Positions 1 to 7,983 of a stretch of DNA of 64,000 bases are shown here, one piece after another (the stretch's first letter is position 1; every line of letters starts with the position of its first letter). The notes beneath the pieces are model-generated. The model saw only the letters and a program-made list of their open reading frames with translations, was not told the origin of the DNA and searched no databases. The stretch lies in NCBI GenBank assembly GCA_020850755.1, contig JADZEB010000023.1, positions 1-64,000 of the forward strand, in the 5' to 3' direction. The translations under genes and the position numbers were made by a program. The stretch comes from Alphaproteobacteria bacterium (lineage in GTDB: Bacteria > Pseudomonadota > Alphaproteobacteria > Acetobacterales > Acetobacteraceae).

Positions 1-1507
1 CGCCCGCACCGCCATTGATCGTGTCGTTGCCGGCGCCGCCATAGATCACGTTGGCGAGCGCATTGCCGGTGAGCGCCGCATTGCCCGCGCCGATGAAGAA
101 CAGCCGCTCGACCTCGGACGGCAGGACATAGGTCGCGAGCGTGGTCGAGACCACATCGATCGTGCCCTGGCCGGCAAGCTCCACCACAACGTCGCCCGCA
201 TCATCGACCGTGTAGTTGTCGTTGCCGCCGCCGCCCGCCATCGTGTCCGCGCCAGCACCGCCGTTCAGCGTGTCGTCCCCGTCCGCACCATCCAGCGTGT
301 CGTCGCCAGCACCGCCGGTGATGTCATTCGCGGCCGCATTGCCGGTAAGCGCCGCGTTCCCCGCGCCGGTGAAGAGCAGTCGCTCCACCTCGGCCGGAAG
401 GACATAGGTGGCAAGCGCCGACATCACCGTGTCGCTCGCGCCTTCGCCCGGAAGCTCCAGGATGGTATCGATGCCGTCGGCGATGATGTAGGTGTCATCG
501 CCCGCGCCGCCTTCGAGCGTGTCGCTTCCGCTCTGGCCGTCCAGCGTATCGTTGCCGTCCATCCCGCGCAGCGTATCGTTGCCGTCGCTGCCCTCGATCA
601 GGTTGCCGCCACGATTGCCTTCCAGCACGTTGGCGGCGCCATTGCCCGTGAGGCTGCGGTCGGCGATGCCGAGCAGGCGCCCGTTCACGGCGGCACCCGA
701 TACGAGCACCAGGTTCGAGGAGGACGCCACGGTGCTGCCGCCGACCAGGTCGAGCTTCACATTGCCGATGGAGAAGTCCACCTGCACGGTGCTGCTGGCC
801 GCGCCGTCGGTGATGACGACGGAGGTCAGGCCGGTGGCGGTGGTGCCGAGATTGTAGCCGCCCGCGCTTTCGCTCGCGACTGCGCTGGCGCCGATCGCGA
901 AGCCGATGCCGGCAACGCCTTCACCGATCGAGTAGAACTTGTCGCCGTTGCTGTCGGTGTAGGCAACGCCGGTGAGGAACAGCGAGGTCCCCGACCGGGC
1001 GAAGTTCTGGGTGATCATCGACGAGCTGTAGGTGTTGCCGTCGCTGTGCGTGAAGAAGCCCTGCTCCTGGCCGATGCCGATCTCGCGATAGCTGGTGCTC
1101 AGCATGTTCGCGCGGTGGCCGGCGCTCAGGAACAGGTTGCGGTGCTGCGGCGCGATCGAGGTGTCGAGATTGATCGTGCCGGAGACGCCACGCCAGGAGA
1201 TGTTCTCGCCCGCGGCCCAGGAGCCGGTGAAGGCGTAGCCGGCAGCCTCCATGCGCTGCTTGGCGCTGCTGCCGCCATTGCCGGTGTGGCTGAAGATGTC
1301 GGTGTCGAGCATCCAGGTGGAATGCAGGGCGGCGGCGTTGTGCAGCAGATCGTTGCCGGCCAGCACCTGCTTGGCACTGGTGCTGATGGTGCCGGGCGCC
1401 AGCCCCGCATTCAGGTCTATGCCATAGCGCGCCGCCTCCGCCGCGGGATCGAGACGGGCGCGGTTGATCAGTTCGAGCATGTACTGCTCGGCGGCGGTGA
1501 GGCTCAT
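1..1507 (-). CDS. Secreted CAP-domain protein with C-terminal RTX calcium-binding repeats (partial, 3' end outside window)
   Basis: The reading frame is open from an ATG at 1507 to the window edge (502 codons seen). Residues about 5-172 form a CAP/SCP domain: His62, Glu101 in the GEN motif and GHRANML (His131) match the family's cleft residues. From about residue 300 there are RTX-type nonapeptides (GSDGNDTLRG, MDGNDTLDG, GGAGDDTY). After them comes a 92-residue unit (276 bp) that starts to repeat; its marker GACATA occurs at 125 and 401. No Sec signal peptide is visible, which together with the RTX repeats suggests type I secretion; no ABC exporter gene lies in the window. CAP-RTX proteins of this layout are common in alphaproteobacteria, but their substrate is unknown. 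Confidence 0.88.
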   Translation of the reverse strand, partial: MSLTAAEQYMLELINRARLDPAAEAARYGIDLNAGLAPGTISTSAKQVLAGNDLLHNAAALHSTWMLDTDIFSHTGNGGSSAKQRMEAAGYAFTGSWAAGENISWRGVSGTINLDTSIAPQHRNLFLSAGHRANMLSTSYREIGIGQEQGFFTHSDGNTYSSSMITQNFARSGTSLFLTGVAYTDSNGDKFYSIGEGVAGIGFAIGASAVASESAGGYNLGTTATGLTSVVITDGAASSTVQVDFSIGNVKLDLVGGSTVASSSNLVLVSGAAVNGRLLGIADRSLTGNGAANVLEGNRGGNLIEGSDGNDTLRGMDGNDTLDGQSGSDTLEGGAGDDTYIIADGIDTILELPGEGASDTVMSALATYVLPAEVERLLFTGAGNAALTGNAAANDITGGAGDDTLDGADGDDTLNGGAGADTMAGGGGNDNYTVDDAGDVVVELAGQGTIDVVSTTLATYVLPSEVERLFFIGAGNAALTGNALANVIYGGAGNDTINGGAG

Positions 1508-1853
1508 GCGTGCGTTGCCACTTGGGCTAGGCCAGAGCAAGGCACCCGATGGTGGGGGGGAGCGATCTCCGGGGATGGCGCAGCGGCGGGGTGTGGCATG
1601 AGGCCTCGATGTTCGCGAGCCGAGTTGGGCGCAGGCGGCCGGTTCGACGCACGCTATAATATGCAATCGGCATGCCGATTTTCTGTGAGAAATTCGTTAT
1701 AACTTGTTGATTATAAGGCATAGCAATATGCAGCGGCACGTGCCAGGGGACGGCAAGCCGGCGTTCTGCAACCACGCCCAGCCCGCCACCGCGCCGGACG
1801 CGGTCCAGACCTCGGAAGCGAAAGCGGGGGGCCGGGCGGCCGCCTCAGGCCGG
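1508..1853. other. 346-bp non-coding region upstream of the CAP/RTX gene
   Basis: No supported gene. The stretch 1650-1735 is clearly AT-richer than its surroundings. It holds a perfect 16-bp palindrome (1665-1680) and several TATAAT-like words, so it most likely carries the promoter of the minus-strand CAP/RTX gene. The ORFs crossing it have shadow-type composition. Confidence 0.6.
1665..1680. promoter_or_regulatory. Perfect 16-bp palindrome next to a -10-like box (candidate operator)
   Basis: AATCGGCATGCCGATT reads identically on both strands. On the minus strand it lies three bases upstream of TATTAT (1661-1656), a plausible -10 box, where no good -35 hexamer is seen. This fits an activator- or repressor-controlled promoter for the CAP/RTX gene. 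The binding protein is unknown. Confidence 0.45.
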
Positions 1854-2669
1854 TCAGCTCTGTGGCCGCGGCTTGCGGAAGATGCCGGCGTTGCGACGCG
1901 ACAGCAGCGCGTCGAGATAGGCCACCGCCTCGGGCGCCATGTCGGCGGCCGGGCGCGGCTCGTGGATGAAGTTCCCGGCGCCGTCCTGGCCGCGCACCAG
2001 CATGGCGGAATCAGAATCCTCGACCACCTGCCGGGCCGAGGGGCGGGTGTAGCGCACCGCCAGGCCGATGCGCCGCCCGGCCGAGCTGTTCGCCTCCGAG
2101 CCGTGGACGATGCGCTCGTGATGGAGCGAGAACTGGCCCGGCGCCAGCACCACATCCAGCGCCTGGCCCTCGTGCACGGTGACGGCGATCTCCTGGCCGC
2201 GCGAGAGCAGGTTGTCGGCCTGCGGCCGGTCGACATGTTCGAGGTTGGTCAGGTGCGTGCCGGGCACCACGCGCAGGCAGCCATTCTCGCGCCGGCTGGG
2301 CGTGAGCGCGATCCAGGCGGACACGATGTCGTCCGCCTCCAGCCCCCAATATTGCGCGTCCTGGTGCCAGGAGACGAACTTGCCGTCGCGCGGGTCCTTG
2401 ATGAAGAACGAGCTCGACCAGCAGAAGATGTCCGGCCCGATCAGCGCTTCCACCGCGTCCAGCACGGCGGGCAGGCGGATCAGCTCGTCCACCCAGGTCA
2501 GCGCGAGGTGCGACTTCTGGCGCAGGATCTGGCGCGCGCGGGGGCCGAGCTCGGCCTCGAAGGCCTCCAGCCTGGCGCGATAGCCGGCAGCCTCCGCCTC
2601 CGTCATGGCGGTGATCGGAAAGACGATACCGTCGCTGCGATAGCGGCGGACTTGTTCGGTGCTGAGCAT
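1854..2669 (-). CDS. Phytanoyl-CoA dioxygenase (PhyH) family protein
   Basis: 271 residues. Fe(II)/2-oxoglutarate-dependent oxygenases of this family hydroxylate small or CoA-linked substrates. The iron triad is visible: His102 and Asp104 in WHQDAQYWG, and His189 in HHERIVHG. Arg200 about ten residues later is suited to bind the 2-oxoglutarate carboxylate. Length is normal for bacterial PhyH proteins. The gene diverges from the SDR at 2808 across 138 bp, so the two may share control and act on related substrates, but nothing here identifies the substrate. The class call is firm. Confidence 0.85.
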   Translation of the reverse strand: MLSTEQVRRYRSDGIVFPITAMTEAEAAGYRARLEAFEAELGPRARQILRQKSHLALTWVDELIRLPAVLDAVEALIGPDIFCWSSSFFIKDPRDGKFVSWHQDAQYWGLEADDIVSAWIALTPSRRENGCLRVVPGTHLTNLEHVDRPQADNLLSRGQEIAVTVHEGQALDVVLAPGQFSLHHERIVHGSEANSSAGRRIGLAVRYTRPSARQVVEDSDSAMLVRGQDGAGNFIHEPRPAADMAPEAVAYLDALLSRRNAGIFRKPRPQS

Positions 2670-2807
2670 GGCGGAAGCGTAACGCCCGCATCGCGGGGGT
2701 GCAAGCCCGGGCGGGGGGTGGCTGGCGGCCCCGCTGCGCGCGCCCTATCATCCGGGCGCATCCACGCACAGCGCCGCAACGGATCGCAACGCATCGGGGG
2801 CAGGCAC

Positions 2808-3563
2808 ATGGATCTCGGGTTGGCGGGCCGTCGCGCCCTTGTCACCGGCGCAAGCCAGGGCATCGGCCGGGCGGTGGCGCGCGCGCTGGCGATGGAGGGG
2901 GCGCAAGTGGTCGGGCTCGCGCGCCGGGCGGAGCTGGTCGCGGCGCTGGCCGAGGAGGTGGCGGCCGAAGGCGGGACGCGCATCATCCCGCTCGCCGGCG
3001 ACCTGATGGGCCCAGGCGCGCCGGAGCGCCTGTTCGCCGCCGCCGCGGCCGCGCTCGGCGGCATCGACATCCTGATGAACGCCGCCGGTGGCAGCCGCCC
3101 CATTTCCTTCGACGCCCCGCGCGCCGCCTGGGACGAGGGGATGGAGCTTAACTTCCATCGCCTGCGCGAGCTTACCCACGCCGCCATTCCGGCCATGCGT
3201 GCGCGCCGCTGGGGCCGGGTGGTGAACTTCACCGGCACCTCCGAGCCGCGCATGATCAACGCCGCCTTCCCGGCCAAGGCGGCGGTGCATGTCTGGGCCA
3301 AGGGCCTGTCGCGCGAGGTGGCGGCCGATGGCGTCACCATCAACAGCCTCCAGCCCGGACGCATCCACAGCGAGCAGATGAGGAAGCGCTACCCGACGGC
3401 GGAGGCCGAGCGCGCATTCGCCGAGGCCGAGATTCCCGCCCGCCGCTTCGGCGCCGCCGCCGAGATCGCCGACCTCGCCGTTTTCCTGGCCTCGGCGCGC
3501 GCGGCCTATGTCACCGGCACCGTGATCCCGGTCGATGGCGGCATGAGCCGCTTCGCCTTCTAG
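2808..3563 (+). CDS. Atypical short-chain dehydrogenase/reductase lacking the catalytic Tyr
   Basis: 251 residues, starting at an ATG seven bases after GGGGGCAGG. The Rossmann signature TGASQGIG (13-20) and NAAG (91-94) are intact, and the C-terminal VDGG is present, so an NAD(P)-binding SDR fold is clear. The YxxxK motif reads NAAFPAK (151-157): the lysine is kept (157) but alanine (153) stands where tyrosine should be, and the serine region reads FTGTSEP. Normal proton transfer is therefore unlikely as drawn. The ketopantoate-reductase-like gene follows after 69 bp on the same strand. It would often be labelled a FabG-like reductase; substrate and even catalysis are uncertain. Confidence 0.82.
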   Translation: MDLGLAGRRALVTGASQGIGRAVARALAMEGAQVVGLARRAELVAALAEEVAAEGGTRIIPLAGDLMGPGAPERLFAAAAAALGGIDILMNAAGGSRPISFDAPRAAWDEGMELNFHRLRELTHAAIPAMRARRWGRVVNFTGTSEPRMINAAFPAKAAVHVWAKGLSREVAADGVTINSLQPGRIHSEQMRKRYPTAEAERAFAEAEIPARRFGAAAEIADLAVFLASARAAYVTGTVIPVDGGMSRFAF

Positions 3564-3632
3564 ACCGCGCCGCGATCCCGCCCCATCATCGCCGCGCGGC
3601 CAAAACCGGGCCGCCTGCGCAGGAGGGCACCC

Positions 3633-4697
3633 ATGGGCTATCGCATCGGCATTTTCGGGACGGGCGCGGTCGGCGGCTATGCCGGCGCGCACATGGTCCG
3701 CGCGGGCGAGGACGTGACCTTCATCGACATGTGGCCCGAGAATGTCGAGGCGATGCGCGCCAAGGGCCTGCGCATCACGCACCTCAAGGATGTGGCGGAG
3801 TTCACCGTGCCGGTGCGCGCCTTGCACCTGACCGAGGTGCAGGGCCTGGCCAAGGAGAAGCCGATCGACATCGCCTTCATCTGCGTGAAGTCCTACGACA
3901 CGGCATGGATGACGATGCTGGCCAGGCAGTATCTGGCGCCGGGCGGCTTCTGTGTGTCGCTGCAGAACTGCATGAACGAGGAGACCATCGCCGGCGTGGT
4001 CGGCTGGGGCCGCACGCTCGGCGCCATCGCGAGCTCGATCACGGTCGATCTCTGCGCGCCGGGCCATGTCCATCGCAATGCCGGCAAGGGCGGCAAGGCG
4101 CACACGGTGTTCCGCGTGGGCGAGGTGCATGGCCGCACCACCCCGCGCGCCGAGGAGGTCGCGCGCCTTTGCGCGCTGGCCGACAGCTGCACGCTGACGG
4201 GCAACCTATGGGGCGAGCGCTGGTCGAAGCTGATCGCCAATGTGATGCAGAACGGCATGTCCGCCTCCACCGGACTGATCACGCGCGAGATGATGAACAA
4301 CGACGTGCTGCGCCAGTACGCCGCGCGCCTGGGCTCCGAGGCGATCCGCGTCGGCCAGGCGCTCGGCTACACGCTCGAGGACATCTTCCACCTCGATCCC
4401 GAGGTGGTGGCGCGCGCGGGCGAGGGCGATCCGGAGGCGAAGAAGATCTACGACGAGGCGCGGCTGGCCGAATCGAACAAGCCGGGCGGCGGCGCGCACC
4501 GCCCCTCGATGGGCCAGGACATGGTCAAGGGAAGGCGGACCGAGATCGACTATCTCAACGGCCATGTCGTGGACAAGGCGAAGGAGCTCGGGATGGCCGC
4601 GCCCGCCAACGCGGCGCTGACCGATATCGTCAAGCGGGTGGAACGGGGCGAGCTTCAGCCCGATCCGCGCCACATCATCGGCCTGCGCCTGAACTGA
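3633..4697 (+). CDS. Ketopantoate reductase (ApbA/PanE) family 2-dehydropantoate 2-reductase
   Basis: 354 residues. The N-terminal NADP-binding motif GTGAVGG (9-15) is followed by CVKSYDT (84-90) and a helical C-terminal domain with the catalytic Lys199 and Asn203 (KLIAN). Family members reduce 2-dehydropantoate to pantoate, but many longer homologues such as this one (about 350 residues against 300 for PanE) act on other 2-oxo acids in catabolic clusters. Its place behind an SDR rather than beside panB/panC favours a role other than pantothenate synthesis. The start has a weak upstream GGAGG (AGGAGGGCACCC). Confidence 0.8.
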   Translation: MGYRIGIFGTGAVGGYAGAHMVRAGEDVTFIDMWPENVEAMRAKGLRITHLKDVAEFTVPVRALHLTEVQGLAKEKPIDIAFICVKSYDTAWMTMLARQYLAPGGFCVSLQNCMNEETIAGVVGWGRTLGAIASSITVDLCAPGHVHRNAGKGGKAHTVFRVGEVHGRTTPRAEEVARLCALADSCTLTGNLWGERWSKLIANVMQNGMSASTGLITREMMNNDVLRQYAARLGSEAIRVGQALGYTLEDIFHLDPEVVARAGEGDPEAKKIYDEARLAESNKPGGGAHRPSMGQDMVKGRRTEIDYLNGHVVDKAKELGMAAPANAALTDIVKRVERGELQPDPRHIIGLRLN

Positions 4698-4728
4698 GGG
4701 CGCGCGCGCGCGCCCCGCGCCCGAGCAT

Positions 4729-5835
4729 TCAGCCGAAGCGGCGCGTGGCCATCGCCGCGCGCACGCGCCGCTCGGCCAAGGCGATCGCCGCCTGGCGCGG
4801 CATGGCGCCGCTGCGCGCGGCCTCGTCCAGCACGGCGCGCGTATTGGCGCTGATCTTCTCGGCGATCACGGCGAGGGCCTGGGCTTCGCTGCCGCCGTGA
4901 TACTCCACCGCCGCACAGATGACGCCCCCGGCATTGGCGATGAAGTCGGGCAGCACCAGCACCCCGCGCGCGGCGAGCGCCGCCTCCGCCTCGGGCGTGC
5001 AGGGGATGTTGGCGCCCTGCGCGATCAGCCTGGCCTTGATCGCGCCGGCATTGCCGGCACGGATCACGTCGGGGCGGGCGGCCGGGATCCAGATGTCGCA
5101 GTCGACGCCGATGATGGCATCGCGGTCGCGCTTCGCCCCGCGCGGATGATCATGCAGCGCGCGCCCCTCCGCCTTGGGCGCAGCGAGCGCGGCGGGATCG
5201 AGCCCGCTTGGATCGTGCAGCGTGCCGGCGCTGTCGCTCGCCGCCACCAGCACCGCGCCGCGCTCGGCCAGGAAGCGCGCCGCGTGCCGGCCTACCGCGC
5301 CAAAGCCCTGGATCGCCACCCGAGCGCCGGCGAGCGCGATCCCGGCAGCCGGCGCCGCCACCTCGATCGCCGCGCGCAGGCCGAGGCCGGTCGCGCCGAT
5401 CTCGTCGAGCGGGATGCCGCCCACCGCGCGCGGCAGCCCGACCGAGCGGCCGATCTCGTCCTTGATCCAGGCCATGCAGGTCTCGTCGGTGCCCATGTCG
5501 GGGCCGGGGATGTAGTCTGTCAGCGTGCGGATGGCATCGGCGAAGGCGCGCACCAGTTCCGCCTTGCGCGCCGGGACCTGCTTCGGATCGGCGATGATCA
5601 CCGCCTTGCCGCCGCCATGTGCCAGCCCGGCGGCCGCGTTCTTGAGCGTCATCGCGCGGGCGAGGCGGAAGGCTTCCTCGGCGGTGGCGTCGGCGGCCAT
5701 GCGCACCCCGCCTATTGCCGGACCGCAGGCGACATTGTCGATCGCCACCACGGCGCGGAGCCCCGCCTCCGGACGGTGGATCGCCACCATCATGCGCGGG
5801 CCGAGCGCGTCGGCGAACTCGAAGGGCTGTTGCAT
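4729..5835 (-). CDS. Leucine/branched-chain amino acid dehydrogenase (Glu/Leu/Phe/Val dehydrogenase family)
   Basis: 368 residues, the size of leucine dehydrogenase rather than glutamate dehydrogenase (about 420-450). The substrate and catalytic lysines are present: Lys65 (TLKN) and Lys77 (GGGK), with Asp113 in the GPDMGT loop. The NAD-binding motif GFGAVG lies in the second domain. It oxidatively deaminates leucine, valine or isoleucine to the 2-oxo acids. It is the last gene of the 2-oxoacid dehydrogenase operon, 25 bp after E2, which supports branched-chain amino acid catabolism. A phenylalanine or valine preference cannot be excluded. Confidence 0.82.
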   Translation of the reverse strand: MQQPFEFADALGPRMMVAIHRPEAGLRAVVAIDNVACGPAIGGVRMAADATAEEAFRLARAMTLKNAAAGLAHGGGKAVIIADPKQVPARKAELVRAFADAIRTLTDYIPGPDMGTDETCMAWIKDEIGRSVGLPRAVGGIPLDEIGATGLGLRAAIEVAAPAAGIALAGARVAIQGFGAVGRHAARFLAERGAVLVAASDSAGTLHDPSGLDPAALAAPKAEGRALHDHPRGAKRDRDAIIGVDCDIWIPAARPDVIRAGNAGAIKARLIAQGANIPCTPEAEAALAARGVLVLPDFIANAGGVICAAVEYHGGSEAQALAVIAEKISANTRAVLDEAARSGAMPRQAAIALAERRVRAAMATRRFG

Positions 5836-5860
5836 GATCGGCTCCTGTCGGCGGGCGGGA

Positions 5861-7003
5861 TCAGTCGGGGCGTTGCAGATCGGCGATCACGGCGGCCAGG
5901 AAGGCCGCCGCCTCGCCGCCGGTGGCGGCGCGGTGATCGAAGGTGAGCGAGAGCGGCATCAGCCGGCGCGCGGCCGGACCGTCCGGCGTCGGCACGAGAC
6001 GGGGGGCGATGCGGCCCGCACCCAGGATCGCCACCTGCGGCGCCAACAGCGCCATCACCGCAAAGCGCCCGCCCAGCATGCCGAAGTTCGAGAGCGTGAT
6101 GGTGGGCGCGCGCAGATCCTCGGGGCCAGCGCTGCGCGCCGCCACTGCCGCGCGCAGCCGCCCGATCTCGGCGCGCTGGCCAGCGGCATCGCGGGCACCG
6201 GCATCGCGGATCACCGGCACGAACAGCCCGTCCGGCAGCTCCATCGCGAGACCGAGATCGACCTGCCGGTGCAGCACGCGCGCAAGCCTCGCCCCGTCGA
6301 ACCAGGCATTGAGCGATGGCGCGGCGGCAGCGCCGGCCAGAACGGCGCGGATCAGCCTGATGGTCGGATCGGCGCCGGGCCGGCCGATCCAGCCCTCGAC
6401 ATCGGCCTCGTCGCTGACGCTGGCCGGCACGACCTCGGCCCCGGCGCGCGCCATGTTGATCGCCATCGCGCGGCGCGCGCGGGTGAGCGGCTCGGCGCCG
6501 GGCAGGGCGGGCGAGGGGACGGCCTTCGGCGCGTCTGGTTGTGCCGCGCGCTCGACATCTGCAAGCGTGATCGCGCCGCCCGGCCCGCTGCCGGCAAGGC
6601 CGGCGAGATCGACGCCGAGCCTTCGGGCCAGCGCACGCACCGCCGGCATGGCGCGCGCGGCGCCCGATGCGCGCGCGGCCATGCGTGCGGCGGCCAGCGC
6701 GGGGGTTGGCTTCGGCGCCTCGGCCGCGCGGGCAAGCTCGCCCACAACCGCACCCGTATCGGCGTGGGCGCCTTCCTCGAACTCCACCAGCGCGTCGCCG
6801 ACCGTGATCTCTGCCCCTGCCTCGGCCAGCAGCGTGCGGATATGGCCGGATTGCGGCGAGGGCACATCGACCACCGCCTTGCCGGTCTCGATCGCCACCA
6901 GCGGCTGGTCGGCCACGACATGATCGCCGGCGGCGACATGCCAGGCGACGATCTCGGCCTCGTGCAGCCCCTCGCCGAGATCGGGTAGGCGGAAGATGCT
7001 CAT
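5861..7003 (-). CDS. 2-oxoacid dehydrogenase E2 (dihydrolipoamide acyltransferase), branched-chain type
   Basis: 380 residues with one lipoyl domain (lipoyl Lys42 in ETGKAV), an Ala/Pro-rich linker, a peripheral subunit-binding domain (about 119-153) and the catalytic acyltransferase domain. The active-site motif reads FDHRAATGG: His357 is kept, but the usual Asp of HxxxDG is Thr361. The start codon overlaps the E1 beta stop by four bases (7000-7003), so the subunits are translationally coupled. E2 forms the core that moves the acyl group from E1 to CoA. Leucine dehydrogenase directly downstream suggests branched-chain 2-oxo acids as substrates. Confidence 0.85.
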   Translation of the reverse strand: MSIFRLPDLGEGLHEAEIVAWHVAAGDHVVADQPLVAIETGKAVVDVPSPQSGHIRTLLAEAGAEITVGDALVEFEEGAHADTGAVVGELARAAEAPKPTPALAAARMAARASGAARAMPAVRALARRLGVDLAGLAGSGPGGAITLADVERAAQPDAPKAVPSPALPGAEPLTRARRAMAINMARAGAEVVPASVSDEADVEGWIGRPGADPTIRLIRAVLAGAAAAPSLNAWFDGARLARVLHRQVDLGLAMELPDGLFVPVIRDAGARDAAGQRAEIGRLRAAVAARSAGPEDLRAPTITLSNFGMLGGRFAVMALLAPQVAILGAGRIAPRLVPTPDGPAARRLMPLSLTFDHRAATGGEAAAFLAAVIADLQRPD

Positions 7004-7980
7004 GTGTAGGCCATGGTTTCGCGCGCGGCGGCGGCGATGCGTGCCGCATCCGGCAGGTAGGCGGTTTCGAGGCGCGGCGCCGGCACCACCACATCAGGCG
7101 GAGCGAGGCGGCGGATGGGGGCGAGCAGTTGGTCGAGGCCGCGCTCGGCGATGCCGGCCGCCACCTCGGCACCGAGCCCGCCGCTGACAGGCGCTTCCTG
7201 CACGATCACGCAACGGCCGGTGCGGGCCACCTCGGCCAGCACCGTCTCCATGTCGAGCGGCTTGAGCGTGGCGAGGTCGATCACGCCGGCATCGATCCCC
7301 TCGGCGGCGAGCGTCTCGGCGGCGGCGAGCGCCTCGGGCACCATGCCGCCCCAGGCGATCAGCGTGATGTCCGCGCCCGGGCGCAAGCTGAAGGCGCGGT
7401 CGAGCGGCAGCGCGGCGCCATCATCGGCCACCTCCTCGCGGACGGCGCGATAGAGGCGGGTGGGTTCGAGAAAGATTACCGGATCGGGATCGCGGATCGC
7501 GGCCAGCAGCAGGCCATAGGCGCGCGCGGGCGAGGCTGGCACCACCACGCGCAGGCCGGGCATGTGGGCGAACATCGCCTCGGGGCATTCGGAATGGTGC
7601 TCCACCGCGCGGATGCCGCCGCCCGCCGGCATGCGCAGCACCATCGGGCAGGAGAGGCGCCCGTGCGTGCGCGTGCGCAGCCGCGCGGCGTGGTTCATGA
7701 TCTGGTCGATGCAGGGATAGACGAAGCCGCTGAACTGGATCTCGGCCACCGGGCGGAAACCCTGCGCCGCAAGCCCGACCGCTAGCCCCGCGATGCCAAG
7801 CTCGGCCAGCGGCGTATCCAGCACGCGCTCGGGCCCGAAGCGGGCGAGCAGGCCGTCGGTGGCGCGGAAGACGCCGCCATCGATCCCGACATCCTCGCCC
7901 AGCACCAGGACGCGCGGATCGTCCGCCATCGCGCGCGCGAGGGCGAGGTTCACCGACTGCACGAGGGTGAGCGCGGCCAT
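7000..7980 (-). CDS. 2-oxoacid dehydrogenase E1 component, beta subunit
   Basis: 326 residues, the normal size for heterotetrameric E1 beta subunits. Glu60 (TPLAELGI) corresponds to the cofactor-activating glutamate, and His128/His129 in VEHHSE lie at the active-site position. It combines with the alpha subunit encoded three bases upstream to decarboxylate 2-oxo acids and acylate the lipoyl group of E2. The product is a branched-chain or pyruvate/acetoin-type E1; the leucine dehydrogenase in the same operon favours branched-chain substrates. Confidence 0.87.
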   Translation of the reverse strand: MAALTLVQSVNLALARAMADDPRVLVLGEDVGIDGGVFRATDGLLARFGPERVLDTPLAELGIAGLAVGLAAQGFRPVAEIQFSGFVYPCIDQIMNHAARLRTRTHGRLSCPMVLRMPAGGGIRAVEHHSECPEAMFAHMPGLRVVVPASPARAYGLLLAAIRDPDPVIFLEPTRLYRAVREEVADDGAALPLDRAFSLRPGADITLIAWGGMVPEALAAAETLAAEGIDAGVIDLATLKPLDMETVLAEVARTGRCVIVQEAPVSGGLGAEVAAGIAERGLDQLLAPIRRLAPPDVVVPAPRLETAYLPDAARIAAAARETMAYT

Positions 7981-7983
7981 GCC

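Noticed and set aside
216..857. Plus-strand frames rich in Ser, Pro and Val across the RTX gene
   Set aside because: They are the complement of the RTX repeats; the minus-strand frame encodes recognisable GGxGxD repeats.
2748..4130. A 460-codon minus-strand frame
   Set aside because: It lies opposite the SDR and ketopantoate-reductase-like genes, which have clear motifs; its own translation is shadow-like.
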